From Symbiodinium natans (Eukaryota > Sar > Dinophyceae > Suessiales > Symbiodiniaceae), in NCBI GenBank assembly GCA_905221605.1, contig CAJNDS010002013.1:270377-334376 (forward strand): a stretch of DNA of 64,000 nt, in the 5' to 3' direction. This document shows positions 39,314-49,328 of the stretch, piece by piece. The notes under the pieces were generated by a model. It was not told the origin of the DNA and ran no database searches. It was given only the letters and a program-made list of their open reading frames with translations. The position numbers and the translations under genes are program-made. Numbering within the stretch: the first letter of the stretch is position 1; each line of letters opens with the position of its first letter.

Positions 39314-39386
39314 TAAACCCTAAACCCCAAACCCCAAACCCCAAACCCTAAACCCTAAACCCTAAACCCTAAACCCTAAACCCTAC
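39314..39386 (-). repeat. Telomeric array, C-rich
   Basis: About ten units: CCCCAAA on the left, CCCTAAA on the right. Confidence 0.9.
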
Positions 39387-39477
39387 CCTTCTTAGGGGTC
39401 CCAGGACTTGTAAGGGGCTGGCCTCAGGTGTACAAGACTTCGCGTCCCAGCCAGAACACGTTCCAAGTAAACTGGAC

Positions 39478-39570
39478 CCTCAACCCTACACCCTAAACCC
39501 TAAACCCTATAAGCCCTAAACCCTAAACCCTAAACCCAAAACCCTGAAACCCTAAACTCTAAACCCTAAA
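39478..39570 (-). repeat. Telomeric cluster, C-rich, degenerate
   Basis: About twelve units including CCCTACA, CCCTATAAG, CCCAAAA and CCCTGAAA. Confidence 0.8.
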
Positions 39571-39659
39571 CTGGGGACAGCCGGTCTCACTTGTCAGCTC
39601 TCCATAGGTTTTGGGGAAGCTTGACGCGCTTCGGGCAAGAGGTCTTTGGGGCTTTGAGG

Positions 39660-40108
39660 TTTGAGGGGTTTTAGGGTTGAGGGTTTAGGGTTTGAGAGGG
39701 TTTTGGGGTTTTAAGGCTTAGGGGGAGGGGGTAGGTTTCAAGGGTTTGAAGGCTCTGGGGTTGTAAGGTCTGGTGTTGAGGGCGTAGCTGTGAAGGCTTG
39801 GGTAAGGTTTAGCCTACTTCATCTGGCATAGCCAGTGCGGGGTTTAGGCCTTTGGGTTTAGGACGATGCATTTTGCAACAACTCTCCTGAGCACTGTAAG
39901 CCCGAAACCCAATAAACCCTGAACCCTAAACCCTAAATCCTAAACCCTAAACCCTATATCCATGTTGGGAACTGGGATCTGAAAGAGTCATCATCGGATA
40001 CACAGCAGGGCTCAGATGAAAGGCTAGCTTTTAAAGCACGGCCTTCTGAACACTCTGCTTCGGAAGGGGGTCCCAGCAACGAAGGCACTGAAACCATTTT
40101 TAACGGGT
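39660..40108. other. Spacer with decayed telomeric units
   Basis: G-rich decayed units (39670-39740), a few C-rich units (39908-39958) and unclassified sequence. No gene. Confidence 0.6.
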
Positions 40109-40113
40109 TTAGG

Positions 40114-40257
40114 ACCCTAAACCCTAAACCCTAAACCCTAAACCCTAAACCCTAAACCCTAAACCCTAAACCCTAAACCCTAAACCCTAAACCCTAAACC
40201 CTAAACCCTAAACCCTAAACCCTAAACCCTAAACCCTAAACCCTAAACCCTAAACTA
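40114..40257 (-). repeat. Long perfect telomeric array, C-rich
   Basis: About 20 perfect CCCTAAA units, one of the longest arrays in this orientation. The left flank is the opposite-strand fragment GGGTTTAGGA. Confidence 0.95.
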
Positions 40258-41472
40258 AACGAAGGAATAGCTTGCAAGGCTCAGATGTATCCTGCCTGAG
40301 GGTTTAAGGGATTGTTATAGGGCCTTAATTCCCCCCCCCCCGCCCCCCCATTCCCTACTAAGAACCAGCCAGCAGCATAACGTTATTTGTCTTTGTGGGG
40401 GTGTGCTTCTTGGCTCTTCTACTGTGCACCAGTCCGGTGGTGTCTAGAAAAGCAGCGAGCAGGAAAACTCACTAAACCCTAAACCCTAAACCCTATCTAA
40501 ACCCTAAACCCTCATTATCATATTAAAACCTACATAAACCCTACTCCTCACAGGCCTGGCCTTCTTGCAGCTACTCACCGGGACCCTTTTTTTCAGGAAA
40601 GGCATATCATAAAATAAGATGTTTTCCACCGTAGGCACCATTGCTGGTTGCCGAGCCTGGTGCGCGTTGGCGACTGTTGGGTTCGGTTTATAGGTACTAT
40701 GGGTTAGGGAGCAAGGGAAGATTCCACAAAGGGTCTATCCCCAAGGTACGCAAGTAGGAAGTCCCAATCCTCTACCCCCTCAACAACATCTTCCTTACTA
40801 CAGGAACCTCAAGAAAGGTATCTCTATTTTGGGGTTTAGGGTCTGGTTTCTGGGAAACACCTACGTACGGGGAGGGGATGTGTGCGGATGCTCAGAGTCT
40901 CGACTTCGTGTGGTCGCAGACAGGATGCTTCGGTATAGTGTTTAGGGCGCTTCGGGTTTAGGCTGCCAGTTTTGGGCTTGGGATCTGAGATTTGGGGTGT
41001 ATACCATGGCCCCAAGCCTTCCGCTGAACCCGAATCGGGTGTTCAGGGCCAGCCAGACACAACGTTGAAGAGGGTTAGAACATTTGAGGGCTGTCTAGGC
41101 CCATGCCGCCTAGTGGGCTGAGGGTGAGGGTTTTGGGACTCAGAATTTTAGGGGTTTAGGGGTTTAGGGTTTAGGGTTTTAGGGTTTAGGGCTTAGGGCT
41201 TAGGGGCTCGAGGCCCACAGTGTCGACAGCCCATTGCAGCCAGCTCGCTGCAGCCAGCTGCATTCAGTGAAGCTGGGCTCAGGCAAAGTTCTTCGCGTAC
41301 CAACCTGGTAAACGAGAGGTTTAGGGTTTGGGGTTTAGGGTTTAGGGTGTACGTTTTAGGGTTTAGGGTTGTGCATCAAGTTGTGCGGTTCCATTGTCGG
41401 TTTTCGGTGCCGTAGTTAGCAGACCGAATACGAATACTAGGGAGCCCCCCGAATATCAACAGAACAGCTATC
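40258..41472. other. Region without recognised genes
   Basis: Small telomeric clusters lie at 40474-40512, 41150-41200 and 41320-41372, and a poly-C run at 40330-40348. The remainder is unclassified. Confidence 0.6.
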
Positions 41473-41585
41473 TACTGGTGCTGTTTGCTTAAGAACCTCC
41501 TCCAAAATGGTAGTCTTCCTGATAAGGGCAATATAGGGATGATTGTTCTTTGCTTTGTTTGGGGGGGGGGGTTCTGCAGCAAGTA
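41473..41585. mobile_element. MITE family B, copy 3
   Basis: The left terminus contains TTTGCTTAAGAACC, and the right end GGTTCTGCAGCAAGTAG is its diverged inverse. The core has TGATAAGGGCAATATAGGGA followed by a T-rich then G-rich tract, the same layout as copies 1 and 2. Confidence 0.65.
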
Positions 41586-41669
41586 GCTTCTAGACCCCTA
41601 AACTCTAAGCCCTGAACCCTAAAGCTTAAACTCACTCTAGACCCATAGACTTCAGAATTCAAGCTCTCA

Positions 41670-41746
41670 TAAAGGGTCCCCTTCTTGGGGTTGGTTACTT
41701 TCTACGGGAACCTGGAACCAAACAAAAAAAAAAGGAAAAGGGTACC
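41670..41746. mobile_element. Palindromic element related to 32153-32223
   Basis: Contains GGTTGGTTACTTTCTACGGG, AACCTGGAACCAAACAAA and AAAAGGGTACCAC, matching the 32.15-kb copy with few differences. AAAGGGTCCCCTT at the left and AAGGGTACC at the right are roughly inverse. Confidence 0.6.
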
Positions 41747-41789
41747 ACGGGGCTGCCAAGGTTGCATTTGTTGGGGGGAACTGCACATG

Positions 41790-41965
41790 TCCCTAAACCC
41801 TAAACCCTACCATAAAACCCTACACCCTAAAACCCTAAAACCCTGAAACCCTAAATCCTAAACCCTAAACCATAAAACCCTAAACCCTAAAACCCTGAAC
41901 CCTAAACCCTCAACCCTGAACCCTTGACTCCTAGAGCCCTCGGTCCCTAAGCCCCTAAACCCTAA
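41790..41965 (-). repeat. Degenerate telomeric array, C-rich
   Basis: About 20 units, many with an extra A (ACCCTAAAA) or as CCATAAAA, CCCTGAA and CCCTCAA. Confidence 0.8.
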
Positions 41966-42024
41966 GCTAGTAAGAGAGAGAGAGAGGCCCATGTCGTGGG
42001 GCATTTTCGAATGTTGTACTTGGC

Positions 42025-42080
42025 GGTTTAGGGTTTAGGGTTTAGGGTTTAGGGTTTAGGGTTTAGGGTTTAGGGTTTAG
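42025..42080 (+). repeat. Telomeric array, G-rich
   Basis: Eight perfect TTTAGGG units. Confidence 0.95.
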
Positions 42081-42326
42081 AGATAGATCGGCGTCGTTGA
42101 GGGCTCTCGCAGCGAATGTGGGGGCTGGAAAGCTGAGGGTTAAATGGGTATCCTAAACCCAAAACCCAAAGCCACAAAGCCACAAAACCCCAAACCCCAA
42201 ACCCTGAAAATCCTAAACCCTGTCAACCTGCGATACCCGAAACCCCTCCCCCAACCCTGTCAACCTGAAGAAGCGAAGGCCCAACCCTAAACCCTAAATC
42301 CGCCATTCATAAACCCTAAACCCTGG

Positions 42327-42400
42327 GCTACTTAGGTATAAAGGGACAAAATAAGGTATACAGGGGGTTATATAGGGGAATAAGATTCAGGGTCCTTCCT
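42327..42400. repeat. Copy of the GGGCTACTTAGGTATA family
   Basis: GGGCTACTTAGGTATAAAGGGAC and GGGGGTTATATAGGGGAATA match the duplicated element at 24305-24460. A third, partial copy is at about 62505. Confidence 0.6.
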
Positions 42401-42424
42401 AGGGGTCGCTCCTTATATCCCCCC

Positions 42425-42543
42425 TGAACCCTAAACCCTAAACCCTAAACCCTAAACCCTAAACCCTAAACCCTAAATCCTAAACCCTAAACCCTAAACC
42501 CTAAACCCTAAACCCTAAACCCTAAACCCTAAACCCTAAACCG
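42425..42543 (-). repeat. Long telomeric array, C-rich
   Basis: About 17 CCCTAAA units with one CCCTAAAT variant. Confidence 0.95.
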
Positions 42544-42640
42544 CAACCAAAGGCACGCACAAAGTCTGGGAAGCCAATTGCCCCTGTGGTGGAGCCGATG
42601 TTTGCTTCCTTCCAATATCCTCAGGCCGACAGAAGACTAG

Positions 42641-42702
42641 GGTTCAGGGTTTAGGGTTCAGGGTTTAGGGTTTAGGGTTTAGGGTTTAGGGTTTTAGGTT
42701 CT
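42641..42702 (+). repeat. Telomeric array, G-rich
   Basis: About eight units: TTCAGGG twice, then TTTAGGG. Confidence 0.9.
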
Positions 42703-44576
42703 GGGGCTTCAGGGGTTGTAGGGGTTTTAGGGGTTTGGGGCGGGTTATGGGACCCCAACACCCCGCAAACACAGGCACGACGATGTAAGGTACCAAACCA
42801 ACCAACCCCACAGGCCTTCATCCTAAACCCCAAACCTCTGCAGCCTTAATTATGAACCGTCATTGAAGGCTGACCCTAAAGCCTGTAAACCTCCAGAATG
42901 TTTACTGCTTCGTGCCGATCAGTAATTCTATACGGTCACTTCTCCAAATTGCGGCCCCCTTTGAGGTAATCTAAAAACTCGGGCCGCCTCAAAATAGTGA
43001 TCCCAGACGTGACCATGATATAAAAGAGTGACCATATGGAGAAGACGTAATTTGAAGCGGGGGGGGGGGGGGGATGGTAGTTAGAACTTCCGGAGGAAGG
43101 GACGATTCAAACCCATACAACTTGGACGGCTTAAATGGGTAGTGATAGGTAAGCCATAAGCACCCTACATAAGGCTGTAACCACAGTTCAGCTACTACTT
43201 AACCCCACTTCTAGTACCAACCACCGCCCAGAACACCAACCCGAAACTTAACAACCAACAACAAAAGCAAACGACCCCCTAAACCCCTTAACCCCGAACC
43301 CTTAACCCTGAACCCTACACCCTTAACCCGAAACCCTAAACCCTAAACCTTAAATCCGACACCCGGAGCCCGCTCTTTTTCATGGGCGCCGATGAAGAAG
43401 GTGGGGCTTTGGGGTGTTAGGGTTTAGGGTTTAGGGGTTTTGGGCTTGGGCTTTATAGAGTTCCTTGTTGTGTGGGCTTTCAAGATTAGGGTGGAGGAGG
43501 TCTTGCTGACAAAACGGGTTTGCGGTTTCAGGGCTTTGGTGCCTGGGGCCCAGGGTTCAGGGTTTTGGGGTGCTGGGGTTTAAGAACCTTTGTTGGGAAC
43601 AGTGTTTGAGTTTGAGAATGGATTTGAAGGATGCTGCTCGGCTTTTCGGCTGTAGGGTTGCGATTTTCGTACTGTGGCAGGGGAAAGAGCAGGGTTTTGG
43701 GAGGTGGGGTCTACGTTAGGATTCTGTACGAAGGTGTTGGGCCCTAAACAAAGAGCCCGAACCCTGCAAACGCTGGCGACTGTTGTCTTGTGGCACTACA
43801 GACTCTACTTAAACCTACAGAAAGCTGGCCATGAACTCAGGTAACCCTCAAGTAGATTTAGGTTTTGGGTACACCCCAAAACCCTCAACCCTAAATACCC
43901 TAAGCCCTTGCTGGTTCTTAGTAGGGAATGGGGGAATGAGGTCCCCTACATCCCCCTACAGAGATGATGTAGGGTACAGGGAACCCAAACCCTAAACCCT
44001 AAACCCTAAACCCTAAACCCTAAACCCCCTAAACTCCCTAAACCCCTTAGACCCCTTAAACCCCTTAACAGGCAACCTTAAACCCTCAACCCCAAACTCT
44101 CTGCACGCGAGGTGCGGCGGAGGAGTGCTTCGGACACATCCTGGGCTCAGTTTGGATGCATAGTGTTGCTTCACTTGAAATGGACGTGTACGGTTCCCTT
44201 CTTGCAATCCCTTTAAGCTAGAAAGGTTTCTTCGGGTTTAGGGTTTAGGGTTTAGGGTTTGGGGTTTGGGGTTTAGGCTTATAGGGCTCTTCAAGCCCTG
44301 ATCCCCTCGAGGCGCTATAGTCTTGCACCCTCAACCCAAACCCTTAACCTCTTATCAAGCGAATAACTGAAAAGTAACTTACTTCCCAAATACCGATGGG
44401 GTAAAAAGTTCAAACTTTCAGAATAAGACTACCTTATCAGAGGCCCAAAGTTGAAAAAAGTTGGATTTTGCACCACTAAGGTAACTCTAGCCTACGGTTA
44501 CTAGGGTTCCACACGCGCGCACACACACACACCCACACAGAAATTGCAAGGTTCATGGCGGAATGACAGGGCTCCT
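42703..44576. other. Region without recognised genes
   Basis: Contains a poly-G run (43061-43073) and C-rich decayed telomeric units (43275-43352). G-rich decayed text lies at 43415-43600. Perfect C-rich units (43985-44030) continue into CCCCTTAGACCCC-type variants to 44070, and a G-rich array lies at 44236-44275. No gene supported. Confidence 0.55.
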
Positions 44577-44577
44577 A

Positions 44578-44648
44578 AACCCTAAACCCTAAACCCTAAA
44601 CACTAAACCCTAAACCCTAAACCCTAAACCCTAAACCCCAGACCCTAA
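44578..44648 (-). repeat. Telomeric array, C-rich
   Basis: About ten CCCTAAA units, one of them CACTAAA. Confidence 0.95.
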
Positions 44649-44758
44649 AGCTGCGGGCAAGGGCTCGGTTGCTTCCTTCGCATCAAGGAGACATCGTACG
44701 AGCTGGTCGAACTCCTAGCAGCTGCCGGGGGTTGAAGGGTCCATGGCAGAGATATACC

Positions 44759-44842
44759 TAAACCCCGAACCCCGAACCCCGAACCCCTAAACCCTAAACC
44801 CTAAACCCTAAACCCTAAACCCTAAACCCTAAACCCTAAACC
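44759..44842 (-). repeat. Telomeric array, C-rich
   Basis: Three CCCCGAA units, then about nine perfect CCCTAAA. Confidence 0.95.
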
Positions 44843-45116
44843 GCGGCGCTAGGGAGCTGCGATATGCTGCGCACGGTATCCGGACGTCGACCGCGCACAG
44901 AACATTGTCCGGGGGGTCGCTGCCTAGACTCCCTGGGTTCCTAAAACCCTCAACCCTAAACCCTAAACCCCAAACCCCAATAGTAGTGCAGAGTACTATT
45001 TGGGGGTTTCTACTTCTTGGATCCTTTCAGGGGGTCTAGGTGAGCCTAAAGTGCAACTTAGTCCATTGGCCTTTTGAGGTTTTTTGGGGGTTGTGAGGTT
45101 TCGCGGAGTCTGGATC

Positions 45117-45164
45117 CCTAAACCCTAAACCCTAAACCCTAAACCCAAAACCCTAAACCCTACT
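45117..45164 (-). repeat. Telomeric array, C-rich
   Basis: Six to seven units with one CCCAAAA. Confidence 0.9.
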
Positions 45165-45414
45165 TCGAGCTGCAGCCCGGAACCGGAAGCTCAAATTTCG
45201 GAGCTGCGGCTTCTTTGCGGCTCCCACCATGACCCCCTGGGAGGACCCCAAAAGTAGAGCCCCCCAAACCGTGCCCTACACTACTACTGGAGTTTGCGGT
45301 TTAGGGTTCAGGGCTTTTAGGCTTTTAGGAAGGACCCAGCGGGGGCCCCTATTCCTTTTTTCTATTTTTTGGGGGGGAGGGGGGGGATTAGGTTCCCTGA
45401 CAAGCCCACTCTGC

Positions 45415-45604
45415 TTAAGCTGCCCACAGACCCCCTGGGAGAATCCAAAAAGTAGATCCCCTTAAGGGTAGGGAACTGCTTGCCAAAACCCAGCCCTGCA
45501 CTGTCCGGCCACTCGATGAAGCCACTGCCGTCGTCGTCACAGGTGTTGAAAACTTCCTGGCGAGAAGCCCATGAAGCAATGCATTCCAAGCCCTCAACCC
45601 TCAC
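45415..45604 (-). CDS. Possible exon encoding an EF-hand calcium-binding loop
   Basis: In the minus-strand frame spanning 45362-45604, residues 23-34 read DDDGSGFIEWPD. This fits the 12-residue EF-hand loop: Asp at positions 1 and 3, Ser at 5, Gly at 6, Ile at 8, and Asp instead of the usual Glu at 12. It is preceded by RQEVFNTC, which resembles an entering helix. The exiting helix is not evident. The frame has no ATG start, and the segment downstream of the loop (G/L/F-rich) looks non-coding. It is probably one exon or a relic of a calmodulin-like or EF-hand protein; chance is less likely given the loop match. Confidence 0.4.
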
Positions 45605-45607
45605 ATT

Positions 45608-45790
45608 TTACAAAGAACGTGACCAAAGTTCTTCAAATTCTGGGTAGATCCTTCCCGACTCAGCAGCAAAGTCAAGTGAAGTGCCTACAACTACCACACA
45701 TAAGTGGGGATTTTCCGAACTCTTTTCGGATTCAAGGGACCTGACTTGAATCTTCCGCTGCGCATGGCTTGAAGACGCTACGAAAATCAA
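45608..45790 (-). CDS. Possible upstream exon next to the EF-hand segment
   Basis: A 60-codon minus-strand frame ends 3 bp before the EF-hand frame begins, and the two are in different phases. Its end, ESGRIYPEFEELW, is weakly reminiscent of the second half of an EF-hand loop and exiting helix (G-R-I, then acidic helix), but one residue is missing from the spacing. Together the two may be exons of one calcium-binding protein gene. No confident splice pair with matching phase was found. Confidence 0.18.
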   Translation of the reverse strand: MIFVASSSHAQRKIQVRSLESEKSSENPHLCVVVVGTSLDFAAESGRIYPEFEELWSRSL

Positions 45791-45874
45791 GTAAGCTACC
45801 AGTATGGATACAGAGGAGAAGTAGTACTTCCTTACTCAGGAAATTTCTTTTGAGGAAATGCGGCCGACTTTAGG

Positions 45875-46114
45875 ATGACGCAGGCAGAAGGTGGGGGAGG
45901 AGGAGATGCCAAAACGGAAGGCTTGAGGAACAAGATGGGACAAAAGGATCATGTTGGGATAGTGCAGTGCAGGAAAAGCCAGGGAGAGGATTCGAGCAAC
46001 ATGCCCGAAACTGCCAGGGGAAGAACATGGAACTTAGGACGATTTCAGGAACGAAAGATTCACTTTGCCAACCGCAGTATCAGTAGTCGGCTAGCGGCTA
46101 GGGGAATCTCATAA
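45875..46114 (+). CDS. Weak 79-codon open frame
   Basis: ATG start in DNA without telomeric units. The peptide is Gly-, Lys- and Arg-rich (EGGGGGDAKTEGLRNKMGQK near the N-terminus). No domain. It runs opposite to the EF-hand frames. Coding status is uncertain. Confidence 0.15.
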   Translation: MTQAEGGGGGDAKTEGLRNKMGQKDHVGIVQCRKSQGEDSSNMPETARGRTWNLGRFQERKIHFANRSISSRLAARGIS

Positions 46115-46194
46115 CCCTAAACAATCAACCCTCAACCCTGAACCGTAAACCCTCAACACGTTAAAGTCTAAACCCACCCACATCTCGCCTTCAG

Positions 46195-46770
46195 GTGCTC
46201 GAGCTTGGGAAGATCGAAACCCAGCCTTGCTCAAGGCTATATGGGGGGGGGGGGGGGGGGCTGTGCTTCAGTTTAAGGTCGGAGCACAAGCAGGGAAGAT
46301 CTGAAGGAGCTTCGATGACACTGTGTTTTCTATTATTGCTAGTATATGTGTTACATTACTACGTGGTTCTACTGTCATATCATTGTACCTTATCTTTCAA
46401 TATTCTCATCCTATTTCATCTTGAGGCTAGAAGATTTCGATTGTTATGTTGCATTACTGCATTATTCTGCTTAGGGAGAATGGGAGTCTTCCGGATTCTT
46501 GTCTTGGGGATACTTTCGTGCGTGGGTGCGTGTCAATGAGCGGAGGCAGAGGCAGAGAGCGAGAGAAAGTCGACTGGTGGGTTCAAATGTTAGGATTTCG
46601 GGTTTGGGGTATAAGCTTTGGGGTTTGGCGCTTGGGGTTTTGGCGTTTGGGGTTTAGGGTTCAGGCTTTGGGGTTTGGGGTCGGGGGGCTAGGGTTTTGG
46701 GGTTTAGGGCTTGGGGCTGATAATCTGATAGTCTTTGGTAGTTTGGGTCCGTTGAGGTGTTCAAGCTTTA
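46195..46770. other. Spacer with poly-G and T-rich DNA
   Basis: A poly-G run (46243-46260) and a T-rich stretch (46320-46480) produce Leu/Phe-rich frames without domains. Decayed TTTGGGG units fill 46590-46710. Confidence 0.6.
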
Positions 46771-46833
46771 ACCCTAAACCCTAAACCCTAAACCCTAAAC
46801 CCCAAACCCTAAACCCTAAACCCTAAACCCTAG
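46769..46833 (-). repeat. Telomeric array, C-rich
   Basis: About nine CCCTAAA units, one CCCCAAA. Confidence 0.95.
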
Positions 46834-47096
46834 GCGCTACAGGCCATGCTTCGGTTCTCCAATGCGCAAAGGGAATGCGAAGGCAAGCCTGTCTGACGAA
46901 ACCCCGAAGAAATCACTTCTTGAAGGCTCACGGGTACGTATACGTAGGGTTCTAGGTGGTTATAACCTAGTTTAAGGTACTTACAACCCTACGTTTAAGT
47001 ACCTGCTATGATATATGATGTACCTAAGGGGTAGTTGGAGATTGTGGAAAGCATTCCATCCACCCTATGTAAACGGTCTATTCAAACACACGAAAG

Positions 47097-47148
47097 ACCC
47101 TAAACCCTAAACCCTAAACCCTAAACCCTAAACCCTAAACCCTAAACC
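47097..47148 (-). repeat. Telomeric array, C-rich
   Basis: Seven perfect CCCTAAA units. Confidence 0.95.
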
Positions 47149-47282
47149 CCACCAAAGGTTGAGCCGGAGGGCGCTCAGAAGCAGGAGCTACTCGACAGAA
47201 ATACCCTGAATTCCCCATAAGCCCTGCACAAGCTCAAGCTCCCAACTCTTCACAAATGCTTCATCAACTCCCCAAGCCCTAA

Positions 47283-47441
47283 GCCCTATAAACCCTATAA
47301 ACCCTATGAACCCTATGAACCCTATAAACCCTATAAACCCTATAAACCCTATAAACCCTATAAACCCTATAAACCCTATAAACCCTATAAACCCTATAAA
47401 CCCTATAAACCCTATAAACCCTATAAACCCTAAACCCTAAA
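47283..47441 (-). repeat. Variant array of 9-bp CCCTATAAA units
   Basis: About 15 CCCTATAAA units, two as CCCTATGAA, followed by two CCCTAAA. The 9-bp period is a multiple of three, so the minus strand stays open and reads (YRV)n. The 68-residue repetitive frame here is not a gene. Confidence 0.95.
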
Positions 47442-47565
47442 CTCAAACCCTCGACTCGACACCTAAAACCCCCCAAACATCCCATCAGGCGGCTCCCGGG
47501 CTAAGTTCCGCTGTTCGCGCTCGAAGCTGTCAGTGAGACTCATCCTTGGATTCACCCCCCCTAAA

Positions 47566-47633
47566 CTCTAAACCCTAAACCCTAAACCCTAAACCCTAAA
47601 CCCTAAACCCTAAACCCTAAACCCTAAACCCTG
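47566..47633 (-). repeat. Telomeric array, C-rich
   Basis: About nine perfect CCCTAAA units after CTCTAAA. Confidence 0.95.
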
Positions 47634-48155
47634 GCTTTCACCCCAAAAGCCCTGGGTTCATGGTTAGGGGGTCAGGAGTCTTCGGGGCTTGGGGAACCCC
47701 ACATGGTACCTTCGGTGGGTTTAGAGGTGCTGAGGGGATCCCTGTAAGCCAAGAAGGAAAGTTACTTAACTGAGGCCTTGCAAGCCCGCACTAGAAACAA
47801 TGCACGGGTGTCTCACATGTTTTTTGCTAAGCCAACCTCAGTTCAAGTCGCAGCAACTGTCGGGTTTACATGTTGGCTTTAGGGTGGTCAGGCTTTGGCT
47901 TAGAGATTTAATAGAGATTTAAGTGCCTTACATCCCTCCCCCTTACACTCCTGAGACTTAAGCCTTTCCATCCCCGCTTACAGCTTTGGGAGCTTTGCAT
48001 GAGAACAAGAATTCAACCAACCGCACGCATTCGTTCCACGTCCCTAGCACCAGCACCCAAAATGCAAAACCCAACTATGCTCGCCCAAAACACTACATAG
48101 CTCTCCAAAAGCCCGGAGACACCCCTCCATGAAAAATGTTCGCCCGAAACGCTAC
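47634..48155. other. Spacer without gene
   Basis: Longer than usual stretch nearly free of telomeric units. No credible open frame. Confidence 0.6.
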
Positions 48156-48158
48156 ACC

Positions 48159-48262
48159 CTAAACCCTACAACCCAAACCCCAAAACCCCAAACCCCAAAC
48201 CCCAAACCCCAAACCCCAAACCCCAAACCCCAAACCCCAAACCCTAAACCCTAAACCCCAAA
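48159..48262 (-). repeat. Variant telomeric array (CCCCAAA)
   Basis: About nine consecutive CCCCAAA units ending in CCCTAAA units. Locally homogeneous G-for-A variant (TTTGGGG on the other strand). Confidence 0.9.
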
Positions 48263-48373
48263 AACAAACCAAAAACAACTGAACAATGCGAGTTTCTCCT
48301 CCATGAAGATGCACTGCCACACCCAAAGAAGGAAGTCCTCGAATCCAACCGTTCCTGGGGGCGTTGTCGCTTC

Positions 48374-48493
48374 CCTAAACCCTAAACCCTAAACCCTAAC
48401 CCTAAACCCTAAACCCTAAACCCTAAACCCTAAACCCTAAACCCTAAACCCTAAACCCTAAACCCTAAACCCTAAACCCTAAACCCTAAACCT
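48374..48493 (-). repeat. Long telomeric array, C-rich
   Basis: About 17 units, perfect except one 6-bp CCCTAA unit. Confidence 0.95.
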
Positions 48494-48624
48494 TACGAAG
48501 TCCTGAATGCTAAACCCTAAACCCGGAGCTAAGGCCCTAAGCCCTGAACCCTAAACCCTGAAGCCTGAACCCTAAACCCTAAACCCTGAACCCTGGACCT
48601 ACCTGGGTGGAGTTCTGGATTTTT

Positions 48625-48706
48625 GGGGTTTAGGGTTTAGGGTTTAGGGTTTAGGGTTTAGGGTTTAGGGTTTAGGGTTTAGGGTTTAGGGTTTAGGGTT
48701 TAGGGC
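48625..48706 (+). repeat. Telomeric array, G-rich
   Basis: Eleven to twelve perfect TTTAGGG units, about 130 bp after a C-rich array of opposite orientation. Confidence 0.95.
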
Positions 48707-49262
48707 CTTGCAACGTGTCTCTGAAGCCTAAACCATGAACTCCGAACCCTGAACCTCCACTAGGATGGCCCAACTTAACAGGGTTTAGGGTTGAGGGTTT
48801 AGGGTTTAGGGTTTAGGGGGTCTGGAAAAGACTCCTAACGATGATCCTTTTTTACCCCCAGTACAAGGGGGGATGTAAGATATCCCACGGGCCTACCTAG
48901 TTTAGGATTTCCGGAACTCCGGCGCTCCTAACCTTAAACTGCAAACCGTAAACCCTAAACCCTACACCTTCAACCCTAAACCCTAACACACTGGGAGCCC
49001 CTTAAACTGCGCTGTGAGTAGGGTTCGGTACTTCTGCCTCAGCCTGCCTAAACCATTGCGTGTCTAGGGTTGAGGGCCTAAAGACTAACCCTATAGCTGA
49101 CATTGCGAGCTTTAAGGAATCCAACACGGGGGGTGGGGAGGGGGGGGGGGGGGTAGGGTTTCGGGGTTCAGGTTTACGGTTTCAGGATTAGGGTAGAGGG
49201 TGGGTAGCAAAAACTTCTAAAAGCGCGCGCCCAGCCAAGGCACATGAAGAATCTGTCGGAAT

Positions 49263-49328
49263 GATCCCTATACCCTAACCCCTAACCCCTAAACCCTAAA
49301 CCCTAAACCCTAAACCCTAAACCCTAAA
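49263..49328 (-). repeat. Telomeric array, C-rich
   Basis: About nine units: CCCTAAC-type on the left, perfect CCCTAAA on the right. A poly-G run lies upstream at about 49141-49153. Confidence 0.9.

Noticed and set aside
44013-44207. Minus-strand frame ending in GFKGSKGFREFRGFRV
   Set aside because: The C-terminal half translates degenerate telomeric units, and the remainder has no recognisable domain.
46195-46539. Leu/Tyr/Phe-rich frame that could be a membrane protein
   Set aside because: Starts in a poly-G run and continues through T-rich DNA; the composition explains the hydrophobicity and there is no family signature.
47279-47485. 68-residue YRV-repeat protein on the minus strand
   Set aside because: Comes from the 9-bp CCCTATAAA array, with no unique sequence and no start context.
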